Positions 55,228 to 64,000 of a stretch of 64,000 bases of DNA are shown here, one piece after another; within the stretch, counting starts at the first letter, position 1, and each line of letters starts with the position of its first letter. A program made the position numbers and the translations under genes. Location of the stretch: positions 71,353,169 to 71,417,168 of the forward strand of contig CM066988.1 of the NCBI GenBank assembly GCA_033977485.1, in the 5' to 3' direction. Below the pieces are notes generated by a model that worked only from the letters and a program-made list of their open reading frames with translations, searched no databases and had not been told where the DNA came from. Source of the stretch: Hydrangea macrophylla. Its lineage: Eukaryota; Streptophyta; Magnoliopsida; Cornales; Hydrangeaceae.

Positions 55228-55957
55228 CTAGGAGTCGTCTACATTAGCAATGTCCACGCTCTCCTCGACCTCTCCCCCGGCCTGCCCTTCCGGGGCAGCA
55301 GCTCCCTCCTGGTCAGTAGGGGCAATGGCACCCTCAGCTGCAACAGCGGCCTCCTAGGCTTCGGCATCAGCATCCTCGGGGGCCTCGAGCGCTATGTCCC
55401 AGTAGTCAGAGTCCACCCCCTGGTAAGGAATGGTGTCCAACTCCGGGTGGTCCCGGGCCAGCCTCCTCTTCAAGTCCTCATACCCGAGGAAGAAGTCGTC
55501 GTCGAAAGTTTCCCCCGGAGGACCAGCAGCCGTCGCCGCTTCCAAGAGTGTCCTCACCTGAGCTTCCGCCACTGCGCGGCTAGCCCGCTCGGTCTCAAGT
55601 TCCGCCAGTTCCATCGCTAGGTCTTCCTGGGCTGCCCCGAGGCTCGAAGCCAAGCCCTTGACCCTATTTTTCTCCACGGTCAAAGCCCTCTTTTTGGTCT
55701 CCAGGGCAACCTCTTTCTCGACGAGGGCGGTCTCGGCGGCGATGGCCCTCCCGGCAAGGGCCGGCATGAAGGATTTAGCTCCGACAGCCATGCAGCCGAC
55801 CTGTAACCCAAGTAAAAAGGAAATGGCCGGTCATTATTGCCTGCAGAGTAGAAAAGGCAAAGAAATTAGAAGATGCAGAAAAGTTACTTACCAGATGGGA
55901 GATACTGTAGAGCCAAGCCTGAAAGACTTGGGGAGACATACCGGCGCATCTATCCAC
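55228..55957 (-). pseudogene. Tat-C antisense ORF (aORF), predicted intron, truncated start
   Basis: Minus-strand gene of the kind known from Tat/Retand elements. A likely exon at 55957-55892 (22 codons, MSPQVFQAWLYSISHL within it) ends at GTAAGT. The intron 55891-55801 (91 nt) ends TTACAG, and joining is in phase with the main exon 55800-55354, which encodes an Ala/Glu-rich coiled coil and an acidic tail. A TAG at 55356-55354 ends the frame. Beyond it the same frame stays open to 55228 with similar Ala/Glu-rich composition, so the TAG looks secondary. The exon at 55957 is preceded by a pyrimidine tract and CTCAG, suggesting another intron whose upstream exon is lost at the junction. Function unknown. 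Confidence 0.7.
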
Positions 55958-56092
55958 CTGAGTGGGAAGAAGGCACGGTCTGACCCTGTTAATACTTAGG
56001 TTACCTCAATCTCTCTTCATCTATTTCTATTTTTAATTTCTTTTCTTTTAGAGTCTTTAGGTAAACAACCACCTTAGGAACTCTCCTAGTTC

Positions 56093-56632
56093 ATGTCCAA
56101 CACTTCCATTGAAGGAATTTTTGGAAATCCTTTCTACCTATCTGACTCTGATAGTTCCATTAATCCCGTAGCCACTCCAACTGAATCAATGGGTGATAAT
56201 CAAAGTGAACATGGTGATAATGTGCTTGCACCACTTGATGAGGCGCTACGACCTTTGTGCGATCTCATGCAACCAGAACACGCACCTACGCCCTCTTGCA
56301 TTCTAATCCCACCACACGCTGGCGAATTTTAATTTCACAATGGAATGATCCAACTTCTTCCCACCTTTCATGGGATGGAAAGTGAGAAGGCGTACTTACA
56401 TGTCAAGGACTTCGAGGATGTGTGTAAAACATTCTCACAAAATTGTCTTGTGGACGTGACACGTCTAATGCTATTCCCTTTCACCTTGAAGGATAAAGCA
56501 AAGGCATGGTTACTCACCTTAAAACCCAATTCAATCTTCACCTGGCAAGCGATGAACACTGCATTTCTAAAGAAATTATATCCAACTCGCATGACCACTG
56601 ACCTTCAACGCCAAATTAATTCCTATAAATAA
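56093..56632 (+). pseudogene. Athila-2 gag, N-terminal part
   Basis: ATG 56093 (MSNTSIEGIFGNPF). A stop TAA at 56330-56332 replaces the CAA of Athila-1, and another TAA at 56630-56632 again replaces CAA. Between them the Gag core (MIQLLPTFHGMESEKAYLHVK; RLMLFPFTLKDKAKAWLL) is intact and uninterrupted by an LTR, which shows the pre-insertion site of the Athila-1 solo LTR. Confidence 0.9.
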
Positions 56633-56677
56633 AAGAGCAATGAAACCTTTACTCAAACATGGGAGCGTTTCAAAGAT

Positions 56678-58747
56678 TTGCTTCTTTCGTGCCCACACCA
56701 TGGGTTTGAGAAATGGCAAACTATCAGCTTCTTTTATCATGGGTTGAATGGTGAAACGAAAAAGTTGGTGGAAACCATGAGTTCAGGCCCCTTTCTCCGT
56801 AAAAACACCGAAGAGGTTGAAGCCCATTTCGATTGGTTGGCTGAATATGCTCATGAATGGTCGAATTCTGATGATGTCTCACGCTCACAGATATCCTGTG
56901 TAGAAGAGAAAAGCCTATACCAACTAAACAGTGAAGATCACCTCATGACTAAATACGAAGAACTAGCAAAGAAAGTAGAGGAGTTAGGCATGAAAGGAGG
57001 AAGTTCGAGGCAGAATTTGCCTAAAGAACCATGCGGCACATGCAATATGTTGGGACATACCACTCAATATTGTCCTAATGTGCCGTATTTTCAAGAACAA
57101 CCCCCCATGAAAATGAATGCCATGCAAGGGTATAGGGGGACAGGGAATTCCTATAACAACAATAATTTACAAAACAATAACAATCGATGGAATCACCCTG
57201 GTTTTGATTGGAAAAATGATGCTGGGACCCAAAATCAACATCATCAACAACAGCCCTACAATAATAACCAATATCAAGGGCAATACAATAGGCAGTCCCA
57301 GCCGTACAATCAAAATAGACCTAATAATTACAACCAAGTGCAACCCTCTAATAATCAACAGGCTAATGTGTATGTACCACCGCACAAAAAGGTGCAAGAG
57401 GAAGATCCTCTCTCTAACGTCAACTTAACGCAACAATTAATTCAAATGATGAGTAAAATGTATGGGACGTTAGATAGGATGGATGCACGACAAGAGGGAT
57501 TGGGTGGAACATTTCCTGCCCAACCACTTCAAAACCCTAAGGGATACAACAACGGTCCCCCTAATCATGAACAAGCTAAAGCCGTAACTACCCTAAGGAG
57601 CGGCAAGATTATAGGGCTAAACATACCTCTCTCTACTCCCGAAGAGTACGAGGAGGACGAAGTGGTCAATGCAAACAAACCTTCTACTCAAGAAGAGGAG
57701 CCAACTACTAGTAATGAACCTTTAGGAACAAACACTGAGGCTCCTGAAAAAGTGGAAGAAGTTGAGAGAAGGCCCGGAAAGGAGCCCGTTAATGACAAAT
57801 TACCGAGATGCCCCTTCCCTGCGCCTTACCCTCAAAGGCTTAAGAAACCCAGAAATGAGATAAAGAATCAGGAGTTCATGGAATTATTTAAACAAGTAAA
57901 AATAAACCTCCCACTCCTAGATGCAATTAAACAAGTGCCGGCCTATGCGAAATATCTTAAAGATTTATGCACGGTCAAGAGGAGGCAAAGTGTGAAGAAA
58001 CACGCTTACGTTGCTTGCCAAGCAAGCTCAATCATCCAAAACGAATTGCCTCTGAAACTCAAAGACCCCGGTACTCCCACTATCTCATGTCAAATTGGGA
58101 ATCAAAGAATAGACAACGCACTCCTCGACCTAGGAGCAAGCGTCAACCTTCTGCCATATTCAGTCTATAAACAACTAAGGCTAGGCGAATACAAACCCAC
58201 CCGAGTTGCATTACAATTGGCAGATAGGTCGGTCAAATACCCGAGAGGAGTGTTAGAAGACGTCCTTGTGCAGATAGACTCATTTGTCTTCCCGGTCGAT
58301 TTTGTAATTTTAGACACCGAACATGTGTCTAACCCAGGTACACAAATCCCGGTGATATTTGGACGTCCATTTTTAAATACAATTAATGCCTCAATAAAAA
58401 TAAGAAGTGGTACAATGACTATTGTGTTCGGAAACATGACTGCAACCATAAAAATCTTCTCAAATCCTAGACCTGAAGAATACGAAGATGAGGAAGAAGT
58501 TAATTACATTGAGACAGTCATCGAGGACAAGGCAGATGTTATTGATTACAAAGATCCTTTGGAGGTAGTTGTGTCACAATTTGACGCTATCTATCAACCT
58601 AAAGACTCTACTCCATTGGATTCTGCTTTAAATCACACATGCCTCATGATGGAAACGAAAAAGGAGGATGGAGCTGAATGCATGTGGGTAACACCATATG
58701 AACCACTACCTCCAAAGACAAAACTAATGATGCCATCAAATTTTTAG
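56678..58747 (+). pseudogene. Athila-2 Gag C-terminus and protease, 689 open codons
   Basis: In the same reading frame as the preceding segment. Contains KWQTISFFYHGLNGETKKLVE, the CCHC knuckle CGTCNMLGHTTQYC at about 57029-57075, an Asn/Gln-rich tail (57115-57400), an acidic linker, PLLDAIKQVPAYAKYLKDLC, and the aspartic protease with DLGASVNLLPYSVY at about 58127-58168 and PVIFGRPFLNT near 58350. It ends at TAG 58745-58747 where Athila-1 has CAG. The protease is complete by eye. Confidence 0.9.
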
Positions 58748-60252
58748 TTCCCCAAATTGGAATTGAAAGAGCTACCAAACGAGCTCAAATACGCTTTCCT
58801 AGGGACTGAAAAAACTTACCCTGTCATAATATCATCAACTTTGAATGCTGAACAAGAGGGTAAGTTAATTCTGATGCTAAAACAACATAAGGGAGCATTG
58901 GGATGGACGATTGCCGATCTCAAAGGCATAAGCCTGTCCGTATGCATCCATAAAATTTATTTGGAGGAAGACACTAAACCTTCGCGACAAATGCAAAGGC
59001 GTCTTTGAATCCCAACATGCAAGAAGTAGTCAAAAAGGAAGTATTAAAACTACTCAATGTTGGGATTATATATCCTATCTCTGACAGCCCCTGGGTCAGT
59101 CCGACCCAAGTGGTGCCTAAAAAGGCAGGTATAACAGTTATTCCAAATAAAGATGGCGAATTAGTACCAACACGCGTGCCCACCGGATGGCGGATGTGTA
59201 TTGATTATCGAAAGCTGAATACTGTGACCCGAAAAGACCATTTTCCATTGCCATTCATGGATCAAATGCTAGAACGAGTGGCGGGTCATAAATACTACTG
59301 CTTTCTGGACGGATACAGCGGTTATAATCAGATAGAAATTTCTCCTGAAGATCAAGAGAAAACAACCTTCACGTGTCCGTTCGGTACTTTCGCCTACCGA
59401 CGTATGCATTTCGGGCTATGCAATGCACCTGCTACATTTCAGCGATGCATGTTGAGTATTTTCAGTGACATGGTCGAGCAAATTCTCGAAGTATTTATGG
59501 ATGATTTCTCTGTGTTCGGCCATAGTTTCGAAAACTGCTTAGACAATCTGGAACGTGTGCTAGCTAGATGCGAGGACAAACACCTAGTACTAAACTGGGA
59601 AAAATGTCACTTCATGGTGACCAAGGGAATTGTCCTCGGACACATCATTTCTGATAAAGGTATCCAAGTCGATAAAGCAAAAGTAGATATAATCTCGAAC
59701 TTACCTGTCCCTCGTACAGTCAGAGATATTCGATCCTTTCTGGGACATGCGGGATTCTATCGTCGCTTTATCCAAAATTTTAGTGCAATTTCCCGGCCAC
59801 TGTGTCAACTGTTAGCGAAAGACATGCCATTCGAATGGTCGGAAAATTGTCAAACATCTTTTGGCGCACTAAAAGAACACCTTACCTCTGCACCGATAAT
59901 ACAGGCACCCGACTGGAGTTTGCCTTTTGAGTTAATGTGCGATGCTAGTGACTACGCCATTGGCGCAGTGCTAGGACAGAGGAAGGATAAAAAGCCTTAC
60001 GTAATCTACTACGCCAGTCGTACACTTAATGAAGCTCAAATGAATTATACGACTACCGAAAAAGAGCTACTGGCGATAGTTTTTGCTCTGGATAAATTCA
60101 GGTCATATCTGATAGGGTCCCCAATCGTCTGTTTTACAGACCACTCGGCCCTCAAATACTTTTTATCTAAGAAGGATGCGAAACAAAGGCTGATTCGTTG
60201 GATACTCCTACTCCAAGAGTTCGATATCACAATCAAAGACAAAAGAGTGTAG
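58748..60252 (+). pseudogene. Athila-2 RT and RNase H
   Basis: A short frame (58757-59008) carries the protease-RT connector. An extra base near 59006 (CGTCTTTGAATCC against CGTCTAAATCC) shifts it into the frame open from 59005 to 60252. RT has [46 protein letters not shown] (His where Pro is usual) and active site FMDD near 59498-59510. RNase H has [16 protein letters not shown] and the [13 protein letters not shown] block, then FTDHSALKY. An indel near 60240 (AAAAGAGTG against AAAAAAGGAG) ends the frame at 60250-60252 just before integrase. Confidence 0.9.
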
Positions 60253-60261
60253 AGAATGTGG

Positions 60262-61655
60262 TTGCAGACCATTTATCTCGGTTAACGTTTGTTGACAATA
60301 CTGAACCCATACCGATAAAGGACGAATTCCCAGATGAGCAATTGATGACTATGTCCGCTCTACCCTGGTATGCAGATATAGTAAACTATCTGGTTACGGG
60401 AGAGACTCCTGGACATTGGTCAAATCAAGACAACAAGCGGTTCCTCTCTTTCGCACGTCATTTCTTCTTCGATGACCCGTACTTATTTAAGTATTGTGCT
60501 AATCAGGTCATCAGACGTTGCGTTCTAAACGAGGATATAACCGTCATTTTAGCATCATGCCATTCTGAGGCATGCGGTGGCCATTTCGCATCACAAAAGA
60601 CCGCACAAAAAGTTCTACATAGTGGTTTCTACTGGCCCACCTTGTTTAAAGATGCCTACGCTTTCTGTAAAACGTGCCAACGCTGTCAACAGCTTGGTAC
60701 AATTTCAAAAAGGAACTCTATGCCCTTAACCCCCATTATCACGATTGAAATATTTGATTGTTGGGGCATAGACTTCATGGGCCCGTTTCCTAAATCAAAT
60801 AATTGCGAATATTTACTCCTCGCTGTGGAATATATATCAAAGTGGGTAGAAGCGATATCAACAAGACGCAATGACCACAAAACGGTGATGTCCTTTCTTA
60901 AGGAACATATTCTATCGCGTTTTGGAACCCCGAAAGCCCTAATAAGTGACCAAGGCAAGCACTTTTGCAATAGGCCTTTGGAATCACTCCTCAAGAAATA
61001 TGGGGTCAACCACAAAATCGCTCTCGCCTACCACCCACAAACAAACGGGCAAGCAGAGTTGGCTAACCGAGAAATCAAGCATATCCTCGAAAAGACGGTT
61101 AGTTTCAACAGAAAGGATTGGGCATACAAATTAACGGATGCTCTGTGGGCATACCGTACTGCATTTAAGACGAACCTAGGGATGTCCCCATTCAGGCTAG
61201 TATACGGGAAAGCATGTCACCTCCCTGTCAAAATCGAACACAAAGCTTATTGGGCGACACGCTCATTGAACTTTGATATTAAAGAGGGAGGGCATCTTCG
61301 AAAACTCCAATTGGCTGAATCGGAAGAAATACGTCGAGATGCATACGACAATGCTCGATTACACAAGGAAATGTTGAAGGCTCGCCAATATAGAACTATT
61401 TGTCGTAAATCATTCGAGCCGGAGCAGAAAGTCTTGTTGTATGACTCTCGCCTCCACCTTTTCCCAGGCAAACTCCGATCTAGGTGGACAGGACCATTTA
61501 TAGTCAAATATGTCTTTCCACATGGGGCAGTCGAGCTGATAAACCCCAAGAACGATGCAGTTTTCAAGGTCAATGGCCAAAGGCTAAAACCGTTCTTGGA
61601 AAATTTCCAAACAGAGGTTGAGTTCATCCAACTGGATGAACCCAACTACTCTTGA
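60262..61655 (+). CDS. Athila-2 integrase, intact frame
   Basis: About 464 codons open to the natural stop TGA at 61653-61655. HHCC zinc domain: [17 protein letters not shown]...CQRCQ. Catalytic D in [12 protein letters not shown] in [10 protein letters not shown] in [14 protein letters not shown], so all key residues are present. The C-terminal domain has [16 protein letters not shown]. The start is not an ATG; it is the continuation of the gag-pol frame after the shift near 60240. The enzyme catalyses strand transfer of the cDNA into chromosomal DNA. The domain is whole, but the polyprotein upstream is broken. Confidence 0.85.
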
Positions 61656-61804
61656 TCCCAAACATTAAGCGTTTTCTCCACGTTGTTGTTGTATACCTTT
61701 ACTTTTGCTGTTTTCCATTTTTTTTTTTGTCTTCCATTTTTATTTCTTTTTCTGCAAGTGATTTCGATTCTAATCTGCTGTTTCATATTATCTCTCCCAT
61801 GCAG

Positions 61805-62429
61805 GCTATTCAATATGAGAGATGATGATGTCCACTCAATTGGGTCGTGGGCTGATTCTGAATATCAGAACCCACCTTGGACTGCCGACGAGATAGCATT
61901 CTGCTTATCTCCCTATAAAGGTCCGGGGGCGAATGATGTAGTGGACCTGACCTATGGATACATCCCTTATGATCCTGCTCTCCTCCAAATTAACCCTTTC
62001 GAGCATATGGACCTTTCTGGTGAGGAAGGAGAACCTGAAGGGTATGCTGTTGGAGAAGTGGATGATGCTCTGATGGAGCAGTGGGAGAATGACTCCATGT
62101 GGGAACCATGGGACGAAGAAGACTTACAGGATGTGGTGCCAAAACACCACAATGCTGTATTCACTTTTGTTGATGACTTCCTTGTCATCACAGTGGTCCC
62201 TTACATTTATGTGCACACGAGTTATTTGCTGTTCCGGCTCCAGTGCCCGTTACCTGCTAGTGCACATGGGTGTCTCATGCCAAAAGTGAGGTTAATTCGT
62301 TGTCACTTGTCTTTCTCTTGTTTTCTTTATTTAGTTATTTCTTTCTGTTGTCTTTGCCTGTTGTTTTTATTTAATTTCTTTTCTTTTCTTTGTTTTCGTT
62401 TTGTATTTCCCTTTGTCAGGATTGTCACT
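61805..62429 (+). CDS. Athila-2 accessory ORF A, unrecognised family
   Basis: A T/C-rich stretch ends CCATGCAG at 61804, and ten nt later ATG 61815 opens MRDDDVHSIGSWADSEYQNP, also found in Athila-1 at 46392. The first 130 or so residues are acidic and Pro/Trp-rich (DLSGEEGEPEGYAVGEVDD; MWEPWDEEDLQDV). After about 62280 the frame runs through a T-rich tract translating to Phe/Leu/Cys, which I read as an intron-like pyrimidine tract rather than a membrane segment. A possible 5' splice site GTGAGG lies at about 62287. The frame stays open into ORF B. Position after integrase is that of the env-like gene in Athila elements, but I see no similarity I can name. Confidence 0.55.
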
Positions 62430-62744
62430 ATGAATCCACCGTTCCCGCCTCTTTATCTTCCACATCAACTGGTTCATGGCTTTGGACCCTACATATGGCC
62501 CCCGGGCACTCCGCCGCAAGAGGACAGTCCGTTGCACTATTGCACTCCGTTATCCTTGTCTCCAACGGGATTACCTCTTGCATGGGCTTTCAATTCCTTA
62601 AAGACTTCAGACTTGCTCGATGATATCCTTGTTGCTTTCCAACTGTTCTGGGAAAGGGAATCATCCTGTTTGGACTCCACATGCGAAGATTTAGCAGGGA
62701 ATGAAGCAATGGTGGAAGAAGAAATTTTCTTGCTCGAAGAGTAG
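62420..62744 (+). CDS. Athila-2 accessory ORF B, unrecognised
   Basis: A pyrimidine tract ends TTTGTCAG at 62419, then ten nt (GATTGTCACT) and ATG 62430 open MNPPFPPLYLPHQLVHGFGP. The frame is 104 codons and stops at TAG 62742-62744. The N-terminal half is rich in Pro, Trp and His; the C-terminal half is helical-looking and acidic (ENLAGNEAMVEEE-like). It is in the same frame as ORF A with no stop between, so an unspliced RNA could read A through B, while splicing at 62419 would give B alone. Family unknown. Confidence 0.5.
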
Positions 62745-63081
62745 TGTTCACTTCAATTGTATTATTGTCATTGGTCTTTCTGTTATCAATTGAAGTGTAA
62801 TCCTAGACAAACAATTTTATTAGTTTTAGTTTTAGTTTTAGTTTTCTTTAGTTAAATAAGGCCTTCAATACCAGTGGGGGCGATAATTTTTCAATATGGA
62901 TGCTATTATAAAGTTTTATTTAAATAAAAATTGCAATTTTTCTATTATGAGGATGAGTTTTTGGCTTACATGTCCTTTCGCCGCACTGTTTTATCATTTT
63001 TTTTTCTGTATGTCCAGAACAACTTAAGTCAGTTGGGGGTACTTAATTTTTCCATTCTGTGATGTCTTGGAAGTTCCAGGT
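62745..63081 (+). other. Non-coding stretch with two G-rich tracts
   Basis: No gene. CAGTGGGGGCGATAA near 62871 and CAGTTGGGGGTACTTAA near 63030 resemble polypurine tracts and are about 160 bp apart. TTTTAG repeats near 62820-62845. Athila elements often have extra G-rich tracts in the 3' region. Confidence 0.6.
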
Positions 63082-63388
63082 TTGATCGATCGAACATTAC
63101 CCGATCGATCGACGATTTCATATCCTCGATCGCTTGAAAAGGCCTTAATCGATCCACGGTTTGATCGATCGAACTATCTCGATCGATCGAGACTTGTATT
63201 TAAACGAGGCGTCTTGCGTACACCTCCATCAGTCTCTCTTCATCTCTCTCTTTCTTCGATCGCTCGGCGACAGAGGCGATTTGGGCGATTCTCACAACCC
63301 CCATCTCTCACACCATTTTTGAGGACTCCTGGTCCCACCACTCATCACCACTCTCACCCTCATCCTACTCTCGGCGAGTTGACCCGAG
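63082..63388 (+). promoter_or_regulatory. Candidate internal promoter and leader exon in Athila-2
   Basis: TCGATCGA-type palindromes occur at about 63085, 63103, 63123, 63165 and 63182. TATTTAAA follows at 63197-63204, then a CT-rich leader, and CCCGAG|GTAAGG at 63388/63389 as a good 5' splice site. The order matches the LTR promoters, yet apart from the palindromes the sequence does not match the LTR. It could drive a transcript spliced to ORF C. Promoter activity is inferred from layout only. Confidence 0.45.
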
Positions 63389-63698
63389 GTAAGGCCCGTG
63401 CCACCCCCTCTTTCCATTTTCTTGTTTGAATCTTAATAGGGGTGCCCCCATTGGTCATATGACCATTTTTATTTAGTTTGTAGTCCTTTTCCTTGTGTTG
63501 TTTTCTTTCCCGTTCTGCTTCCCAGTTGCCACCGCATCTTTGTGCTCGATCGATCGAGCTTCGCTCAAGCGATTGAAGCTTAGCTTTGTTCGATTGATCG
63601 ATAAAAGTTCGATCGCTCGAACTCTGGCAGTGGCAGTTTCTTTGTTTTCTTTTCAGTTCTTGTTTTTAATTGTCCTTTTCTTTTCCTTTCCATTTCAG
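63389..63698 (+). other. Predicted intron before ORF C
   Basis: 310 nt from GTAAGG (63389) to a strong pyrimidine tract ending CATTTCAG (63698). It contains another TCGATCGA cluster (about 63546-63625). Both ends fit plant splice consensus. Confidence 0.45.
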
Positions 63699-63828
63699 GA
63701 TCCTCACAATGAACCCTATTACGGGGTATCACAGGGAGAAGCCTTTTGACCTTGCTATTCTCGACCCGGTCCCACACCACGGCTTCCGGAACACCCCCGA
63801 CCGCCAGTGGTTCACGCGCTATTTTTAG
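63699..63828 (+). CDS. Athila-2 accessory ORF C, short, probably truncated
   Basis: Ten nt (GATCCTCACA) after the predicted 3' splice site, ATG 63709 opens MNPITGYHREKPFDLAILDP, 39 codons to TAG 63826-63828. The context is nearly the same as ORF B (GATTGTCACTATGAATCC against GATCCTCACAATGAACCC). The sequence changes character right after the stop, so the ORF may once have been longer and been cut by a mutation or insertion. Family unknown. Confidence 0.4.
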
Positions 63829-64000
63829 TTCGAAATCTAACCATCGAAATCAAGTGAAACCAACGGGAAAGTGTCAATAACACAATATTCTACCACTGTA
63901 ATTTTTGTTTTAAGGTGGTTTCATGTCTAAAGTGGTTCGGTTGTGAGTTTTGTATGGACACTACAATCTGTCCAAAGTTTCAGTATAGTAACACTCTTTT
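63829..64000. other. Unassigned sequence at the window edge
   Basis: AT-rich, with no motif I recognise. It may be more Athila-2 3' region or the start of another insertion. Confidence 0.4.

Larger units (their letters stand above)
46476..55985 (+). mobile_element. Tat-C: Ty3/gypsy Tat (Retand-like) element, 3' end missing
   Basis: It has a 5' LTR (46476-47105), primer site, gag, protease, RT, RNase H, a second RNase H, integrase, a repeat-rich 3' region and an antisense ORF, the layout published for Tat/Retand elements. It inserted in Athila-1 accessory ORF A; the left flank TAGCA (46471-46475) is the probable target duplication, but the mate is lost with the 3' LTR. A solo Athila LTR (50740-52355) interrupts it. 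At about 55985 it changes directly into Athila-2. Many stops and shifts make it defective. Confidence 0.9.
55986..63828 (+). mobile_element. Athila-2: Ty3/gypsy Athila element lacking its 5' LTR
   Basis: Homology to Athila-1 starts at about 55988, which corresponds to about 38963 there, 33 nt beyond the LTR end. The 5' LTR and primer site are therefore missing. Gag, protease, RT, RNase H and integrase follow, then accessory ORFs A, B and C. The element probably continues past the window. The upstream neighbour is truncated Tat-C, so a deletion or recombination made this junction. Confidence 0.85.

Noticed and set aside
61683..62744. The 353-codon frame as one env-like protein with several membrane segments
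   Set aside because: The hydrophobic stretches (61683-61800 and 62290-62415) coincide with T/C-rich tracts ending in CAG before an ATG. Pyrimidine tracts always translate to Phe, Leu, Ser and Cys, so membrane segments are not safe evidence here.
63067..63429. 120-codon frame over the Athila-2 promoter-like block
   Set aside because: It translates the TCGATCGA repeats into Ile-Asp-Arg words and a CT-rich leader. The splice-site and TATA signals explain the sequence better.

Overview
This window looks like nuclear intergenic DNA of a flowering plant, probably a eudicot. It is almost entirely LTR retrotransposons, nested in one another, with AT-rich, microsatellite-rich filler between them. I find no intact host gene, rRNA or tRNA, and no bacterial-type operons. 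The plant assignment rests on the families present: Ty3/gypsy Athila with an Asp-tRNA-type primer site, Ty3/gypsy Tat/Retand with dual RNase H and an antisense ORF, Ty1/copia of the Ale/Retrofit and SIRE types, and a MITE. The species cannot be told from the sequence.

Left stack (about 2.7-21.1 kb): an old minus-strand Tat element (Tat-A) keeps gag, its primer-binding site and its 5' LTR. Three later insertions split it. A SIRE-related gag-only element (TR-GAG type, 3468-9301) lies in gag. A non-autonomous element with an Athila-type primer site (10303 to about 15806) and a young intact Ale-type copia element (16351-21107) lie in the LTR. The copia element has a 1402-residue polyprotein, LTRs that differ only by one TA unit, and a perfect GTCAT target duplication.

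Middle (21.1-37.3 kb): a foldback MITE with a 9-bp target duplication; a truncated, decayed minus-strand Athila (Athila-3, 22955-29592); then 7 kb of gene-free DNA with microsatellites, a 201-bp tandem duplication and a 27-bp minisatellite with higher-order periodicity; then the 3' LTR and a stub of another minus-strand Tat element (Tat-B).

Right stack (37.3-64 kb): Athila-1 (5' LTR, gag, pol, start of a 3' accessory ORF) carries a reverse-oriented solo LTR in gag and is cut by Tat-C. Tat-C runs from its 5' LTR through gag, protease, RT, RNase H, a second RNase H and integrase to a tandem-repeat 3' region and an antisense ORF, and itself carries a solo LTR. Tat-C ends abruptly at about 55985, where Athila-2 begins 3' of its missing LTR and primer site, so at least one deletion or rearrangement joined them. 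Athila-2 keeps gag-pol (broken by C-to-T stops and frameshifts), an intact integrase frame, and an unusual 3' accessory region.

Two signals stand out. (1) The LTRs of five unrelated families carry short palindromes or inverted repeats about 30-100 bp upstream of the TATA box, each family with its own motif, which suggests a shared promoter architecture. (2) The Athila-2 3' region has three modules with the same layout (pyrimidine tract, CAG, exactly 10 nt, ATG). The last is preceded by what looks like an internal promoter with the same palindrome-TATA layout plus a 5' splice site.
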